This document shows, piece by piece, positions 53,976-62,813 of a stretch of 64,000 nucleotides of DNA. A program made the position numbers and the translations under genes. Under the pieces are notes generated by a model that saw only the letters and a program-made list of their open reading frames with translations, was not told where the DNA came from and searched no databases. The stretch comes from Roseospira visakhapatnamensis (GTDB lineage: Bacteria > Pseudomonadota > Alphaproteobacteria > Rhodospirillales > Rhodospirillaceae): positions 295,263 through 359,262 of the forward strand of contig NZ_JACIGK010000001.1 of assembly GCF_014197915.1 (NCBI RefSeq), in the 5' to 3' direction. Position 1 is the stretch's first letter. Each line of letters opens with the position of its first letter.

Positions 53976-55097
53976 ATGCTGGATCGAGAGTACGCCCTGT
54001 TGGTGGGAAGCTACAGCGACATGGACGCGCTGGCGCATCAACCCTATGCCCCCGTCCCCGGCAAGGGCATCTACGCGATGACCCTGGACCGCGCCGGCCG
54101 GCTGACCCTGACGGACGTCGTCGAGGCGCTCAATCCGGCGGTCCTGATTCCCCACAGCAACGGCCGGACGATGTACGCCATCGTCGAGACGATCCGGGAC
54201 CGGGGCGACGTCCTGCGCTACGACGTCACCGACGGCGGCTCGCTGGACTACAAGGACTCGTTCCGCGCCTCCGGCCGCTCGACCTGCTACCTCGCCCTGT
54301 CGCCCCGGAAAGACGCGGCGATCATCATCAACTACTGGGACGCCATCATCGACGTGGTGGACGTCGACGCCGACGGCAAGCTGGGATCCCTGCGCCAGAG
54401 CTTCAAGCAGGTCCACCGCCCGGACGGCACCTGGCGGCAGGTCCAGAACCGCGAGGACCATTGGGGGAACCGCCAGGTCGGCCCGCACGCCCACTGCGCT
54501 CACTTCTGGCACGACTGGGTGTTCATCCCCGACCTGGGCGAGAACGCCGTGTTCCAGTACCGCTACGACGCCGACGCCAAGCGGCTTGCCCGCGAATGCC
54601 ACATCGACTTCGAGCCGGGATCCGGCCCGCGCCACATGGCCATGCATCCGGGCCTGGACGTCTGCTACGTCTCCAACGAGCTGTTCAACACGGTGTGCGT
54701 CGCCCGCCTGGACGCCAGCGACCCGGCGGCGGTGAAGCCCCGGCTGATCCCCTTCCAGTACGAGTCGACCGTCGATAACCGCGAGTCGGTCAGCTACGTC
54801 TCGGAAATCAAGCTCTCGCCGGATGCCCGGTTCCTCTCCGTCTCCAACCGGGGCGACAACTCGCTGGCCATTTTCCGGGTGCTGGACGACGGCCGCCTGG
54901 ACCGGACCGGCCTGGTGCCCACCGGCGGCAAGTTCCCCCGCCATTTCGCCATCACGCCCTGCGGCAAGGCGGTCATCGTCGCCAACCAGGACTCCGGGCA
55001 CGTGCGTGTGTTCGCGCGCGATGTCGCGACCGGCGCCCTGGAGATGACCGGCGAGATCCAGGAGATTCCGGCCCCCAACTACGTCCGGTTCCCGTGA
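53976..55097 (+). CDS. Beta-propeller lactonase (6-phosphogluconolactonase-like)
   Basis: A 373-residue protein of the seven-bladed lactonase family. Repeated blade motifs (YLALSPRKDAAIIINYWD, HMAMHPGLDVCYVSNEL, IKLSPDARFLSVSNRGDNSLAIFRV, FAITPCGKAVIVANQDSGHVRVFARD) are clear. GPHAHCAHFWHDWVFIPDLGENAVFQYRYD is the characteristic PHAH segment. No signal peptide is present, so it acts in the cytoplasm. In this setting it may open an aldonolactone before the kinase or dehydrogenase steps. ATG at 53976, 8 nt after GGAG, is preferred. Confidence 0.82.
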   Translation: MLDREYALLVGSYSDMDALAHQPYAPVPGKGIYAMTLDRAGRLTLTDVVEALNPAVLIPHSNGRTMYAIVETIRDRGDVLRYDVTDGGSLDYKDSFRASGRSTCYLALSPRKDAAIIINYWDAIIDVVDVDADGKLGSLRQSFKQVHRPDGTWRQVQNREDHWGNRQVGPHAHCAHFWHDWVFIPDLGENAVFQYRYDADAKRLARECHIDFEPGSGPRHMAMHPGLDVCYVSNELFNTVCVARLDASDPAAVKPRLIPFQYESTVDNRESVSYVSEIKLSPDARFLSVSNRGDNSLAIFRVLDDGRLDRTGLVPTGGKFPRHFAITPCGKAVIVANQDSGHVRVFARDVATGALEMTGEIQEIPAPNYVRFP

Positions 55098-55143
55098 TCG
55101 TCCGGGGGGCCGCGCCGACGGGGTGTCAGCAGGGAGGCCAACG

Positions 55144-55914
55144 ATGCCAACGTTTTCCGCGAACCTGGGATTCCTGTGGCGGGAGCTGCCGTTGCCGGAC
55201 GCCATCCGCGCGGCCGGACGGGCGGGGTTCCGGGCGGTCGAATGCCACGTCCCCTATGAGGCCGACCCCCGGGCGGTGACGCAGGCGCTGGCGGACACCG
55301 GGCTGCCCATGCTGGGGCTCAACACCCGGCTGGGCGCCAACGGCGCCGACGACTTCGGCCTCATGTCGCTGGCGGGGCGGGAGCGGGAGGCGCGGGACGC
55401 CATCGACGAGGCCATCGCCTACGCCGTCGCCATCGGCTGCCGCGCCGTCAACTGCGTGGCCGGCAAGAGCCACGGCGCGGCCGGCGCCCAGGCAGTCTAC
55501 GAGGCCAACCTCGCCCATGCCTGCGCCCGGGCGGCGCCGCACGGCCTGACCATTCTGATCGAGCCGATCAACCAGCGCGACGCGCCGGGCTACCACCTGC
55601 GCACGGTCGAGGCCGGGATCGAGACCATCCAGGCGGTCGGCGCCCCCAACCTCAAGCTCATGCTCGACTGCTACCACACCCAGATCACCCAGGGTGACCT
55701 GACCGCGCGGCTCAAGGCGGCCCTGCCCGTGCTGGGCCACGTGCAGATCGCCGCCGTCCCCGATCGCGGCGAGCCGGACCGGGGCGAGGTGCACTACCCC
55801 AACCTGCTGGCCGCCCTCGACGCCATGGGCTGGGACGGCTACGTGGGCGCCGAGTACCACCCCCGCGCCACCACCGAGGCCGGCCTGGGCTGGCTGGCCG
55901 CCTATCGGTCCTGA
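55144..55914 (+). CDS. hyi: Hydroxypyruvate isomerase-type enzyme
   Basis: A 256-residue TIM-barrel isomerase of the Hyi/OtnI group. It starts MPTFSANLGFLWRELPLPDAI, as in hydroxypyruvate isomerases; the metal ligands are in ILIEPINQRDAPGYHL (Glu), LMLDCYHTQ (Asp, His), and GAEYHPRATTEAGLGWL (Glu). It would interconvert hydroxypyruvate and tartronate semialdehyde, feeding the reductase encoded next to it. OtnI (2-oxo-tetronate isomerase) is the main alternative, but its partner kinase OtnK is not present. ATG at 55144; an in-frame ATG at 55123 is less likely. Confidence 0.85.
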   Translation: MPTFSANLGFLWRELPLPDAIRAAGRAGFRAVECHVPYEADPRAVTQALADTGLPMLGLNTRLGANGADDFGLMSLAGREREARDAIDEAIAYAVAIGCRAVNCVAGKSHGAAGAQAVYEANLAHACARAAPHGLTILIEPINQRDAPGYHLRTVEAGIETIQAVGAPNLKLMLDCYHTQITQGDLTARLKAALPVLGHVQIAAVPDRGEPDRGEVHYPNLLAALDAMGWDGYVGAEYHPRATTEAGLGWLAAYRS

Positions 55915-55944
55915 CACCGCACCCCCACCCCGGAGGCCGCCGCC

Positions 55945-56874
55945 ATGAGCACCCCCACCCGTGACACCCGCATCGCCCTGGTCGGCATCGGCCTCATGGG
56001 CAGCCGCATGGCCCGGCGCCTGCTGGACGCGGGCTTCGCCGTGACCCTGCGCGACACGGCCCGGGACAAGGCCGAGGCGCTCATCGCCGACGGCGCCCAA
56101 TGGGCCGGGTCGGTGGCCGAGGCCGTCGCCGACGCCGACGTGGTGATCACCAGCCTGGCCGGCGCGGCGGTGATCGAGCAGGTCACCTTCGGGACGGACG
56201 GCATCGTGCCCGCCGCCCGGAAGGACGCCCTGCTGATCGACATGAGTTCCCTGGCGCCGGCCATCGCCCGCGAGACTCATCGCCGTCTGACGGAGGCCGG
56301 CTATCCCCACCACCTGGACGCGCCGGTCTCCGGCGGCGTGTCCGGTGCCCAGGACGGCACCCTGTCCATCATGGTCGGCGGCGCGGAGGCGGACGTGGAG
56401 CGCGCGCGGCCGGTGTTCGCCGTGCTGGGCCATGTCTTCCATCTGGGCGGCGAGGGGGCCGGCCAGGTCTGCAAGCTGGTCAACCAGGCCGTCGTGCACA
56501 TCACCATCGGCGCCGTGACCGAGGGCCTGATGCTGGCGGCCTCGCTGGGAGTCGACGCCGGCAAGGTGCGCGAGGCCATTCGCGGCGGCTACTGCCAGAG
56601 CCGCATCATGGAGATCCACGGCCAGAAGATGGTCGACCGGGATTTCGTGCCCGGCGGGCCGCTGGAGTACTCGGTCAAGGACATGGACATGGCGGTCGAG
56701 ATGGCGCGCGGCGCCGACCTGACCCTGCCCCTGAGTTCCGTGGTGCTAGAGCGCTACCGTGCCCTGCTGGACAGCGGACGCGGCCGGCTGGACCACTGCG
56801 CGCTGCTGCTGGCCTATGAAGAGGCGAACGCCCCGCACCGTGTGTCCCCGGGAACGGCGGACACGCTGCCCTGA
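55945..56874 (+). CDS. Beta-hydroxyacid dehydrogenase, tartronate semialdehyde reductase type
   Basis: A 309-residue Rossmann-fold oxidoreductase. LVGIGLMGSRMARRLLDAGF is the cofactor motif, DAPVSGGVSGAQDGTLSIMVGG the substrate-binding motif and GQVCKLVNQAVVHITIGAVTEGL carries the catalytic Lys. It is a divergent paralogue of garR at 48058, about the same length plus a 15-residue tail. After hydroxypyruvate isomerase, the natural role is tartronate semialdehyde to D-glycerate; L-threonate dehydrogenase (LtnD) is an alternative of the same family. Confidence 0.82.
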   Translation: MSTPTRDTRIALVGIGLMGSRMARRLLDAGFAVTLRDTARDKAEALIADGAQWAGSVAEAVADADVVITSLAGAAVIEQVTFGTDGIVPAARKDALLIDMSSLAPAIARETHRRLTEAGYPHHLDAPVSGGVSGAQDGTLSIMVGGAEADVERARPVFAVLGHVFHLGGEGAGQVCKLVNQAVVHITIGAVTEGLMLAASLGVDAGKVREAIRGGYCQSRIMEIHGQKMVDRDFVPGGPLEYSVKDMDMAVEMARGADLTLPLSSVVLERYRALLDSGRGRLDHCALLLAYEEANAPHRVSPGTADTLP

Positions 56875-57022
56875 CGGGTGCCCGGGGGCCGCGGCGGGTC
56901 GGGATCGGGCGCCCCGCGACCATGACGGCCCGTGGCATGATCACGAAGAGGAAGACGGTTCGTCCTGTATCAAGAAAGAAGACGATAGACAAAATTGTTG
57001 CACGGTGGTTCCGGTTGCTGTA

Positions 57023-57036
57023 TGTTATCGATATCA
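57023..57036. promoter_or_regulatory. GntR/IdnR-type operator before the ABC transporter
   Basis: TGTTATCGATATCA differs at one base from the palindrome TGTTATCGATAACA. It lies 46 bp upstream of the ATPase gene in an AT-rich leader, so the transporter should belong to the same regulon. Confidence 0.7.
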
Positions 57037-57082
57037 GGCAAGCGGCGTTCGTGCAAACATTTGCAGGGGGTGGAGGAAGCCG

Positions 57083-58174
57083 ATGCCAAGAATCCGTTTC
57101 GACTCCGTGGAAAAGCGCTACGGTCAGACCCAGGTCCTTCCTCCCTTCGATCTGACGTTCGAGGACGGCGAGTTCACGGTTCTCGTCGGCCCTTCCGGAT
57201 GCGGCAAGTCCACGACGCTGCGCATGCTGGCCGGCCTGGAGGAGGTGACCAGCGGCGAAATCTGGTTCGACGACCGGCCCATCACCCGGCTGGAGCCGAA
57301 GGACCGGGACATCGCCATGGTCTTCCAGGACTATGCGCTCTACCCCCATATGAACATCGCCAAGAACATGTCGTTCGCGCTGCGCCTGCAACGGGTGCCG
57401 AAGGCGGAGATCGACGCGAAGGTCGATCGCGTCGCGCGCATGCTGGGCATCGAGACCCTGCTTCAGCGCAAGCCCGGCGAACTGTCCGGCGGCCAGCGCC
57501 AGCGCGTGGCCATGGGACGGGCGCTGGTTCGGGATGCCTCGACGTTCCTGTTCGATGAGCCGCTGTCCAACCTGGACGCCAAGCTGCGCGGCAAGATGCG
57601 CACCGAACTGGCCGAGATGCGTAACACCCTCGACAAGAACATGGTCTATGTCACCCACGATCAGGTGGAGGCCATGACGCTCGGCGACCGTATCGTGGTG
57701 ATGGCCAACGGGCTGGTGCAGCAGCAGGGCTCGGCCGAAGAGCTGTTCAAGGCGCCGGCCAACGCCTTCGTCGCCGGCTTCATCGGCAGCCCGACCATGA
57801 ACTTCCTCAACGCCGACCTGGTCGAGGACAATGGCACGCTGGCCGTGCGGGGGCCGGGCTTCACGCTGGACCTGCCGCCCGATTTCGGTGCGCGGACCCG
57901 CGCCCTGTCCGGCCCCGAGGTCATCGTCGGCATTCGCCCGGCGGGCTTCCAACTGGCCTCCGACCGCGACGCGCGCGGCTCCACCATCGATCTGTCCATC
58001 AAGGTGTCCGAGTACCTGGGAAACCAGACCATCCTCGTGACCATGTGCGGCGACCACGACATCGTGGTGGAACTGGACAGCGCGGCCCGCTTCCAGCGGG
58101 GCACGACCACGACGTTCGTCGTCGCGCCCGATCACATCATGGTCTTCGACAAGAAAACCGAACTCAGGCTGTAG
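57083..58174 (+). CDS. ABC transporter ATPase, sugar type (UgpC/MalK-like)
   Basis: A 363-residue ATPase subunit of a CUT1-type sugar importer. Walker A GPSGCGKSTTL, the Q loop in VFQDYALYPHM, signature LSGGQRQRVAMGRALV, Walker B FLFDEPLSNLDAKLR and the switch VTHDQVEAMTL are in order. The C-terminal 130 residues form the MalK-type regulatory beta domain. GGAGGAAG lies 8 nt before the ATG at 57083. First gene of the transporter operon, unusual in being placed before the binding protein. Confidence 0.95.
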   Translation: MPRIRFDSVEKRYGQTQVLPPFDLTFEDGEFTVLVGPSGCGKSTTLRMLAGLEEVTSGEIWFDDRPITRLEPKDRDIAMVFQDYALYPHMNIAKNMSFALRLQRVPKAEIDAKVDRVARMLGIETLLQRKPGELSGGQRQRVAMGRALVRDASTFLFDEPLSNLDAKLRGKMRTELAEMRNTLDKNMVYVTHDQVEAMTLGDRIVVMANGLVQQQGSAEELFKAPANAFVAGFIGSPTMNFLNADLVEDNGTLAVRGPGFTLDLPPDFGARTRALSGPEVIVGIRPAGFQLASDRDARGSTIDLSIKVSEYLGNQTILVTMCGDHDIVVELDSAARFQRGTTTTFVVAPDHIMVFDKKTELRL

Positions 58175-58326
58175 GAGCCGATGCGGCGCCACCGCCGCCC
58201 GGCACGGTCAAGAGCCCGTCCGGACCGTCCCAAAGACCGCGCCTCGCGGTGTTTCGTTGCCCCAGCCCCTCCGTGTCGGGGCGCGACATCCGGGGCGCTC
58301 TGGACAGACCTCAAGAGGAGGAAACG

Positions 58327-59658
58327 ATGCGCGCGTTCTTGAAAGGTGTGGCCGCCTCGGTCACGGCCCTGGTCATGACGGCCGGCGCCGCCTGGGCCGA
58401 TCCCTACGCCCCCTATGCCGGCGAGACCCTGGTGGTCAGCTTCCCGGCGCATCCGCACTTCACCGCCGTGATGAAGGTGCTGCCCCGGTTCACCGAGGAA
58501 ACCGGCATCGAGGTTGAAGTGGATCTGCTTCAGTACCTGAAGATGCGCGAGAAGCAGACCCTTGAGCTGACCAAGTCCAGGGGCGACTACGACCTCATCG
58601 CCTACGTGGTGTTCTCGAAGGCCGATTACGTCTATGCGGACCAGTTGGAAAACCTGGCCAAGTACTTCATGAACCCCAAGCTGGCCGATCCCCATTACAA
58701 CGCCGATGACCTCATCGACGCCTACGTCAGCAACATCAGCCTGGTCGGCGGCGAGAAGGGCTACCTGCCCGGTCCGCTGGCGTCGGCCTACGGCATCCCG
58801 TTCGGCTCGGAGACCTCCATCCTCGGTTACCGCACCGACATCTTCGAAAAGCACGGCCTGACCGTGCCCGAGACCTACGACGACCTCCTGGACCTGGCCT
58901 GCCGGATCCCCGAACTGGAGCCGGGCATGGGTGGACTGTCGTCGCGGGCGGCCTCCGGACACCACGCCAGCCACGCCTTCCTGCTGCATCTGGCGCCGCT
59001 GGGCGGACGCATCTTCGACGAGCAGTGGACCCCGATCGTCAACAACGAGGCCGGCGTGGCCGCCGCCGAGGCGTTGAAGACCATCGTCGGCTGCGGTCCC
59101 GAGGGCGCGCAGACCTTCGGCTTCGCGGAATCCGGCGCGGCGTTCCTGCAAGGCCAGACCGCCATGTTCCTGGACACCACCGTGTTCGCCGGTCAGGTCA
59201 ACGATCCCACCAAGTCCAAGGTGGCCGGCCTGGTCGGCTGGGCCCCGCATCCGATGGGCGTCCGCCGGGGCTCGCAGACCGGCGGGTTCGGCGTCGCCAT
59301 TCCGCGCAATGCCGAGAACAAGGAGGCCGCCTTCCTGCTCATGCAGTGGCTGACCTCGCCCCGGGTGGACAAGATGATCGCGTTGGCCGGCGGCAACCCG
59401 TCGCGCTACTCGACCCACGCCGACCCCGAGGTGAACGAGACGTTCCCGCACATGGCCACCTTCGGCGAGGCGTTGAAGCACGCCGACCCCGACTGGCGGC
59501 CGATCATCCCGGTCTGGGGCAAGATCAACGCCGACCTGGGCACCGCCCTGTCCAAGGTCCTGACCGAGGACCTGGACATCCAGGAGGCCCTGGACGGCGT
59601 GGCCGAGCGCGCCCGCGCCACCATGGACGAGGCCGGCTACTACACCTGGCAACAGTAG
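58327..59658 (+). CDS. ABC transporter sugar-binding protein
   Basis: A 443-residue periplasmic binding protein of the family-1 (CUT1) type. A signal peptide (MRAFLKGVAASVTALVMTAGAAWA-DP) directs export. Mature protein begins PYAGETLVVSFPAHPHFTAVMKVLPRFTEETG, and further conserved parts are GLGG-like GMGGLSSRAASGHHASHAFLLHL and GGFGVAIPRNAENKEAAFLLMQWLTSP. The ligand class cannot be read from the sequence; the regulon suggests a sugar acid, lactone or glycoside. GAGGAGG precedes the ATG. A strong hairpin follows 15 nt after the stop. Confidence 0.9.
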   Translation: MRAFLKGVAASVTALVMTAGAAWADPYAPYAGETLVVSFPAHPHFTAVMKVLPRFTEETGIEVEVDLLQYLKMREKQTLELTKSRGDYDLIAYVVFSKADYVYADQLENLAKYFMNPKLADPHYNADDLIDAYVSNISLVGGEKGYLPGPLASAYGIPFGSETSILGYRTDIFEKHGLTVPETYDDLLDLACRIPELEPGMGGLSSRAASGHHASHAFLLHLAPLGGRIFDEQWTPIVNNEAGVAAAEALKTIVGCGPEGAQTFGFAESGAAFLQGQTAMFLDTTVFAGQVNDPTKSKVAGLVGWAPHPMGVRRGSQTGGFGVAIPRNAENKEAAFLLMQWLTSPRVDKMIALAGGNPSRYSTHADPEVNETFPHMATFGEALKHADPDWRPIIPVWGKINADLGTALSKVLTEDLDIQEALDGVAERARATMDEAGYYTWQQ

Positions 59659-59673
59659 GGTCTTGAGGGTGGT

Positions 59674-59699
59674 GGCGGGGTCCCCGCGAGGGCCCCGCC
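59674..59699 (+). other. Stem-loop after the binding-protein gene
   Basis: GGCGGGG-(T)-CCC pairs with GGG-CCCCGCC, 10 bp with one bulged T and a 5-nt loop, starting 15 nt after the binding-protein stop and 61 nt before the first permease. Placement matches stabilising or partially terminating stems that raise binding protein over permease. Confidence 0.6.
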
Positions 59700-59760
59700 A
59701 GCCCGAAACCGAGACCTGGGTGGACGACGCCACGGGACGACTGATCAGGGGCGGGTCGAG

Positions 59761-60675
59761 ATGGCAACCGCACGCGTCAAGCGCATGACCCCGTACATGT
59801 TCCTCGCTCCGGCGGCGGCGATCATGATTGTCGGGCTTCTGTATCCGATCGGGTACATGGTTTACGCCAGTTTCTTGGACTGGAACCCCAGCCAGCGCAT
59901 CGGCGAGGCGGACTGGGTCGGCCTTCGCAACTACGTGACCCTGTTGCACGACGCCAGTTTCCGGGAGTCGGTGGGCGTCACGCTGACCTTCTCGGCCATT
60001 GTCGTCAGTGTCGAACTGATGCTGGGCGTCGGGCTCGCGCTGCTGCTGGACCGCAACATTCGCGGCATGTCCGCGCTGCGCACCCTCTTCATCCTGCCGA
60101 TGATGATCGCGCCCATCGTCGTCGGCCTGATGTGGCGCTACATGTATCACCCCTCCGTGGGCATCCTGAACCAGACCCTGAAGAGCTGGGGCCTGGAGCC
60201 GGTCCCCTGGCTGTCGGACTCCGGCTGGGCGCTGACCTCGATCATCATCGCCGACGTCTGGCAGTGGACCCCGTTCATCTTCATTCTGGCGCTGGCGGCG
60301 CTCCAGTCGCTGCCGCGCTCGGCGCTGGAGGCGGCGCGCATCGATGGTGCCTCCGGCTGGCAGCAGATCATCCATATCAAGCTGCCGCTGATGATGCCGG
60401 TGCTGATCGTGACCGGCCTGCTGCGCCTGATCGACTCCTTCAAGGTGCTGGAAGTCATCCTGGTGATGACCAACGGCGGACCGGGCTTGTCGACGGAGAT
60501 CCTGTCCCTGCGCATCAGCCGCACCGCGTCGGAGTTCCGCGAACTGGGGCAGGCGGCGGCGATGTCCAACTATCTGCTGCTGATCCTGCTGACGCTGACG
60601 ATCGTGATGTTCGTCTACAACAAGGTCGTCGAGAGCCGCGCGCAGGCGATCCGCCAACAGGCGGAGGAGGTCTAG
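59761..60675 (+). CDS. ABC transporter permease 1 (MalF/UgpA type)
   Basis: A 304-residue inner-membrane permease with six predicted spans, beginning MTPYMFLAPAAAIMIVGLLYPIGYMVYASFLDW (the MalF/UgpA opening). The EAA loop is [26 protein letters not shown], which contacts the ATPase. Four bases separate its stop from the second permease, so the two are co-translated. Predicted partner of the downstream MalG-type subunit. Confidence 0.93.
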   Translation: MATARVKRMTPYMFLAPAAAIMIVGLLYPIGYMVYASFLDWNPSQRIGEADWVGLRNYVTLLHDASFRESVGVTLTFSAIVVSVELMLGVGLALLLDRNIRGMSALRTLFILPMMIAPIVVGLMWRYMYHPSVGILNQTLKSWGLEPVPWLSDSGWALTSIIIADVWQWTPFIFILALAALQSLPRSALEAARIDGASGWQQIIHIKLPLMMPVLIVTGLLRLIDSFKVLEVILVMTNGGPGLSTEILSLRISRTASEFRELGQAAAMSNYLLLILLTLTIVMFVYNKVVESRAQAIRQQAEEV

Positions 60676-60678
60676 GCC

Positions 60679-61548
60679 ATGACCCAATCCTACGAACGCC
60701 AGAATCCCGCCTTCTACGCCCTCGTCCTGGCGCTGGTGGTGATGTCGGTCGGACCGATCTATCTGATGCTGACGACGTCGCTGCGGCTGAACGTCGACAT
60801 CATGAGCGATGCCTCGGCGCTGTTCTTCATGCCGACGCTGCGGAACTATGAAACCGTGCTGTGCAATGCGCTGTGGTACGAGCCGGCGCATGTGGACTAC
60901 TGCGATCCGACCTTCGGGCGCGCCCTGGGGAACTCGCTGATCGTCGCCCTGGTCTCCACCGGCGTCACCCTGGTCGTCGGCTGCATGGCGGCCTACGCCC
61001 TGGTGCGCTTCCGGTTCATGGGGCGCGGGACCCTGTCGCTCACCACCCTGATGATGCGCATGGTGCCCCCGGCGGTGCTGCTGGTGCCGGTGTTCGGCAT
61101 CTGGACCTTCCAGTATCACCTGGACGGCACCCACGCGGGTATCATCCTGGTCTACGTGGCGATGAACCTGCCCTTCGTCATCTGGATCCTGCAAAGCTTC
61201 ATCGTCCAGGTGCCCATTCAGTTGGAGGAAGCCGCCAGGATCGACGGCGCCAACGCGTTCCAGGTGTTCTTCCTGGTCGTGTTGCCGGTGATCAAGCCGG
61301 GCCTGGCGGCCGCCTCGATCTTCACCTTCCGCATCGCCTGGAACGAGTTCCTGATCGCCAACGCGCTGCTGGATCGCTCAACCCGGACGGTCCCGGTGAC
61401 CATCGTCAACTCGCTCACCGAATACGGCATCGACTGGGGTGTGATCATGGCCACCGGGATGCTGCTGGCCGTGCCGCCGATCCTCTTCACGTTCGTCGCC
61501 TCCAAGCAGATCATCACCGGCATGACGGCCGGCGCGGTCAAGGGCTGA
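60679..61548 (+). CDS. ABC transporter permease 2 (MalG/UgpE type)
   Basis: A 289-residue permease with six predicted spans. The EAA loop is [29 protein letters not shown] loop after the first span contains two cysteines ([14 protein letters not shown]), which could form a disulfide on the periplasmic side. It closes the ABC operon (ATPase, binding protein, two permeases). The 185-bp gap to moaB contains no further gene. Confidence 0.93.
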   Translation: MTQSYERQNPAFYALVLALVVMSVGPIYLMLTTSLRLNVDIMSDASALFFMPTLRNYETVLCNALWYEPAHVDYCDPTFGRALGNSLIVALVSTGVTLVVGCMAAYALVRFRFMGRGTLSLTTLMMRMVPPAVLLVPVFGIWTFQYHLDGTHAGIILVYVAMNLPFVIWILQSFIVQVPIQLEEAARIDGANAFQVFFLVVLPVIKPGLAAASIFTFRIAWNEFLIANALLDRSTRTVPVTIVNSLTEYGIDWGVIMATGMLLAVPPILFTFVASKQIITGMTAGAVKG

Positions 61549-61733
61549 GCCCGCCCGCGAGACGGCATGATCCGGGCGGCATGATCGCGCGCGGGGGGAG
61601 GGGGGAACGGGCAGGACCAGACCCGCCCGTGCGAGCGGTTTCCATCAAGCCCGACCCAAGGTACGCTGACGGCGTGTGGGGGGGTGTCCCGAGGCACCGC
61701 CCTTGTCCTCCGTTCACTGTCGTTGGGATCCCC

Positions 61734-62315
61734 ATGGCCGGCATCGACCCGTCCCGTCCCTTCCTGCCGGTGCGCCTGGCGGTGCTCACGGTCTCCGATT
61801 CCCGAACCCTGGCCGATGACCGCAGCGGCGACGTGCTGGTGGAGCGCCTGCGCGCCGCCGGCCACACGCTGGCCGACCGCGCCATCGTCCGCGACGAGGC
61901 CGACGCGATCGAAGCGCGTCTGCGCGCCTGGGTCGCCGACCCGGCGGTGGACGCGGTCGTCGCCACGGGTGGCACCGGGGTGACCGGCCGCGACGTCACG
62001 CCGGAAGCCTTCGCCCGGGTCGTGGAAAAGGACATCCCCGGCTTCGGCGAACTGTTTCGCATGCTCAGCTACCAGACCATCGGCACCTCCACCATCCAGT
62101 CGCGGGCCCTGGCCGGGGTCGCGGGCGGGACCTACCTGTTCGCCGTGCCGGGGTCCACGGGCGCCTGCAAGGACGCCTGGGACCAGATCCTGGCCACCCA
62201 ACTGGACAGCCGCTACCGTCCCTGCAACTTCGTGGAGCTGATGCCGCGCCTGTGCGAGCATCTCACCCCTCCATCCGGGGATGCCGCCCGAGGCCCGTCC
62301 CGGCCGCGTGTCTGA
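61734..62315 (+). CDS. moaB: Molybdenum cofactor biosynthesis protein MoaB
   Basis: A 193-residue MogA/MoaB-fold protein for molybdopterin adenylylation. It has [43 protein letters not shown] (nucleotide/molybdopterin loop) and [46 protein letters not shown], all diagnostic. ATG at 61734. In bacteria with this form the true adenylyltransferase is often MogA or the MoeA/CNX1-like protein, so the exact role is family-level only. A small unknown gene starts 16 bp downstream. Confidence 0.93.
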   Translation: MAGIDPSRPFLPVRLAVLTVSDSRTLADDRSGDVLVERLRAAGHTLADRAIVRDEADAIEARLRAWVADPAVDAVVATGGTGVTGRDVTPEAFARVVEKDIPGFGELFRMLSYQTIGTSTIQSRALAGVAGGTYLFAVPGSTGACKDAWDQILATQLDSRYRPCNFVELMPRLCEHLTPPSGDAARGPSRPRV

Positions 62316-62331
62316 AAGCCCGCCGTCGTCC

Positions 62332-62613
62332 ATGCCCCCCCTGTTTGTCACCCCGCCCACGCCGGTCACGGTGTTGCCGCAACAGCGCCTGCTGCTGCAA
62401 CTCGTGGTCATGTCGGGCGACATCGCCGTCACCAACGTCGCGCCGCAGTGCATCCTGCGGCGCACCCTGCGCGAGTGCGAACACCGCGGCTGGGTCGAGG
62501 TGACGGAGATCAGCCCCGGCGTGCACAAGGTGATCCTGCGGCCGCCCGGGCGCGTCATCGCCCATGCCGACGAGGGCATCCCGGATCAGCCGCTCCGGGG
62601 TGGCGCGGGATGA
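62332..62613 (+). CDS. Small protein, possible winged-helix fold, unknown
   Basis: 93 residues starting at the ATG at 62332, 16 bp after moaB. The body (LLLQLVVMSGDIAVTNVAPQC, then LRRTLRECEHRGWVEVTEIS) looks like a short helical bundle plus a strand pair, similar to winged-helix DNA-binding domains, but I do not recognise a family. A longer form from 62281 is also open. Codon use fits the neighbours. Function unknown; it may be co-expressed with moaB. Confidence 0.5.
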   Translation: MPPLFVTPPTPVTVLPQQRLLLQLVVMSGDIAVTNVAPQCILRRTLRECEHRGWVEVTEISPGVHKVILRPPGRVIAHADEGIPDQPLRGGAG

Positions 62614-62813
62614 TGGCGGGGCACGGACGGGACGCTCGTCGGCGCATGCCACGAAGCGGTCATAAAGGTATGCGACACCAATGTCTTCGTGGGTTTGTCC
62701 CCAGCGGCGGCGGCGCCGTCGGGGGCGTTGAGTGTGGTCGGCGCCCGGCGCCACCCCCGGCCCGCATCCCCGATCCCGCAACGGAAACCGAAATCGAAGG
62801 ATGATTCATCTGC

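Noticed and set aside
58132..61194. 1020-residue open frame antisense to the ABC transporter operon
   Set aside because: The sequence is His/Asp/Arg-rich with no domain, and it lies opposite four well-recognised genes. Long antisense frames are expected at this GC content because stop codons are rare.
62614..62813. preQ1 riboswitch before the YhhQ-type gene
   Set aside because: The 200-bp leader has no recognisable preQ1 aptamer; several palindromes are simple GC-rich repeats.
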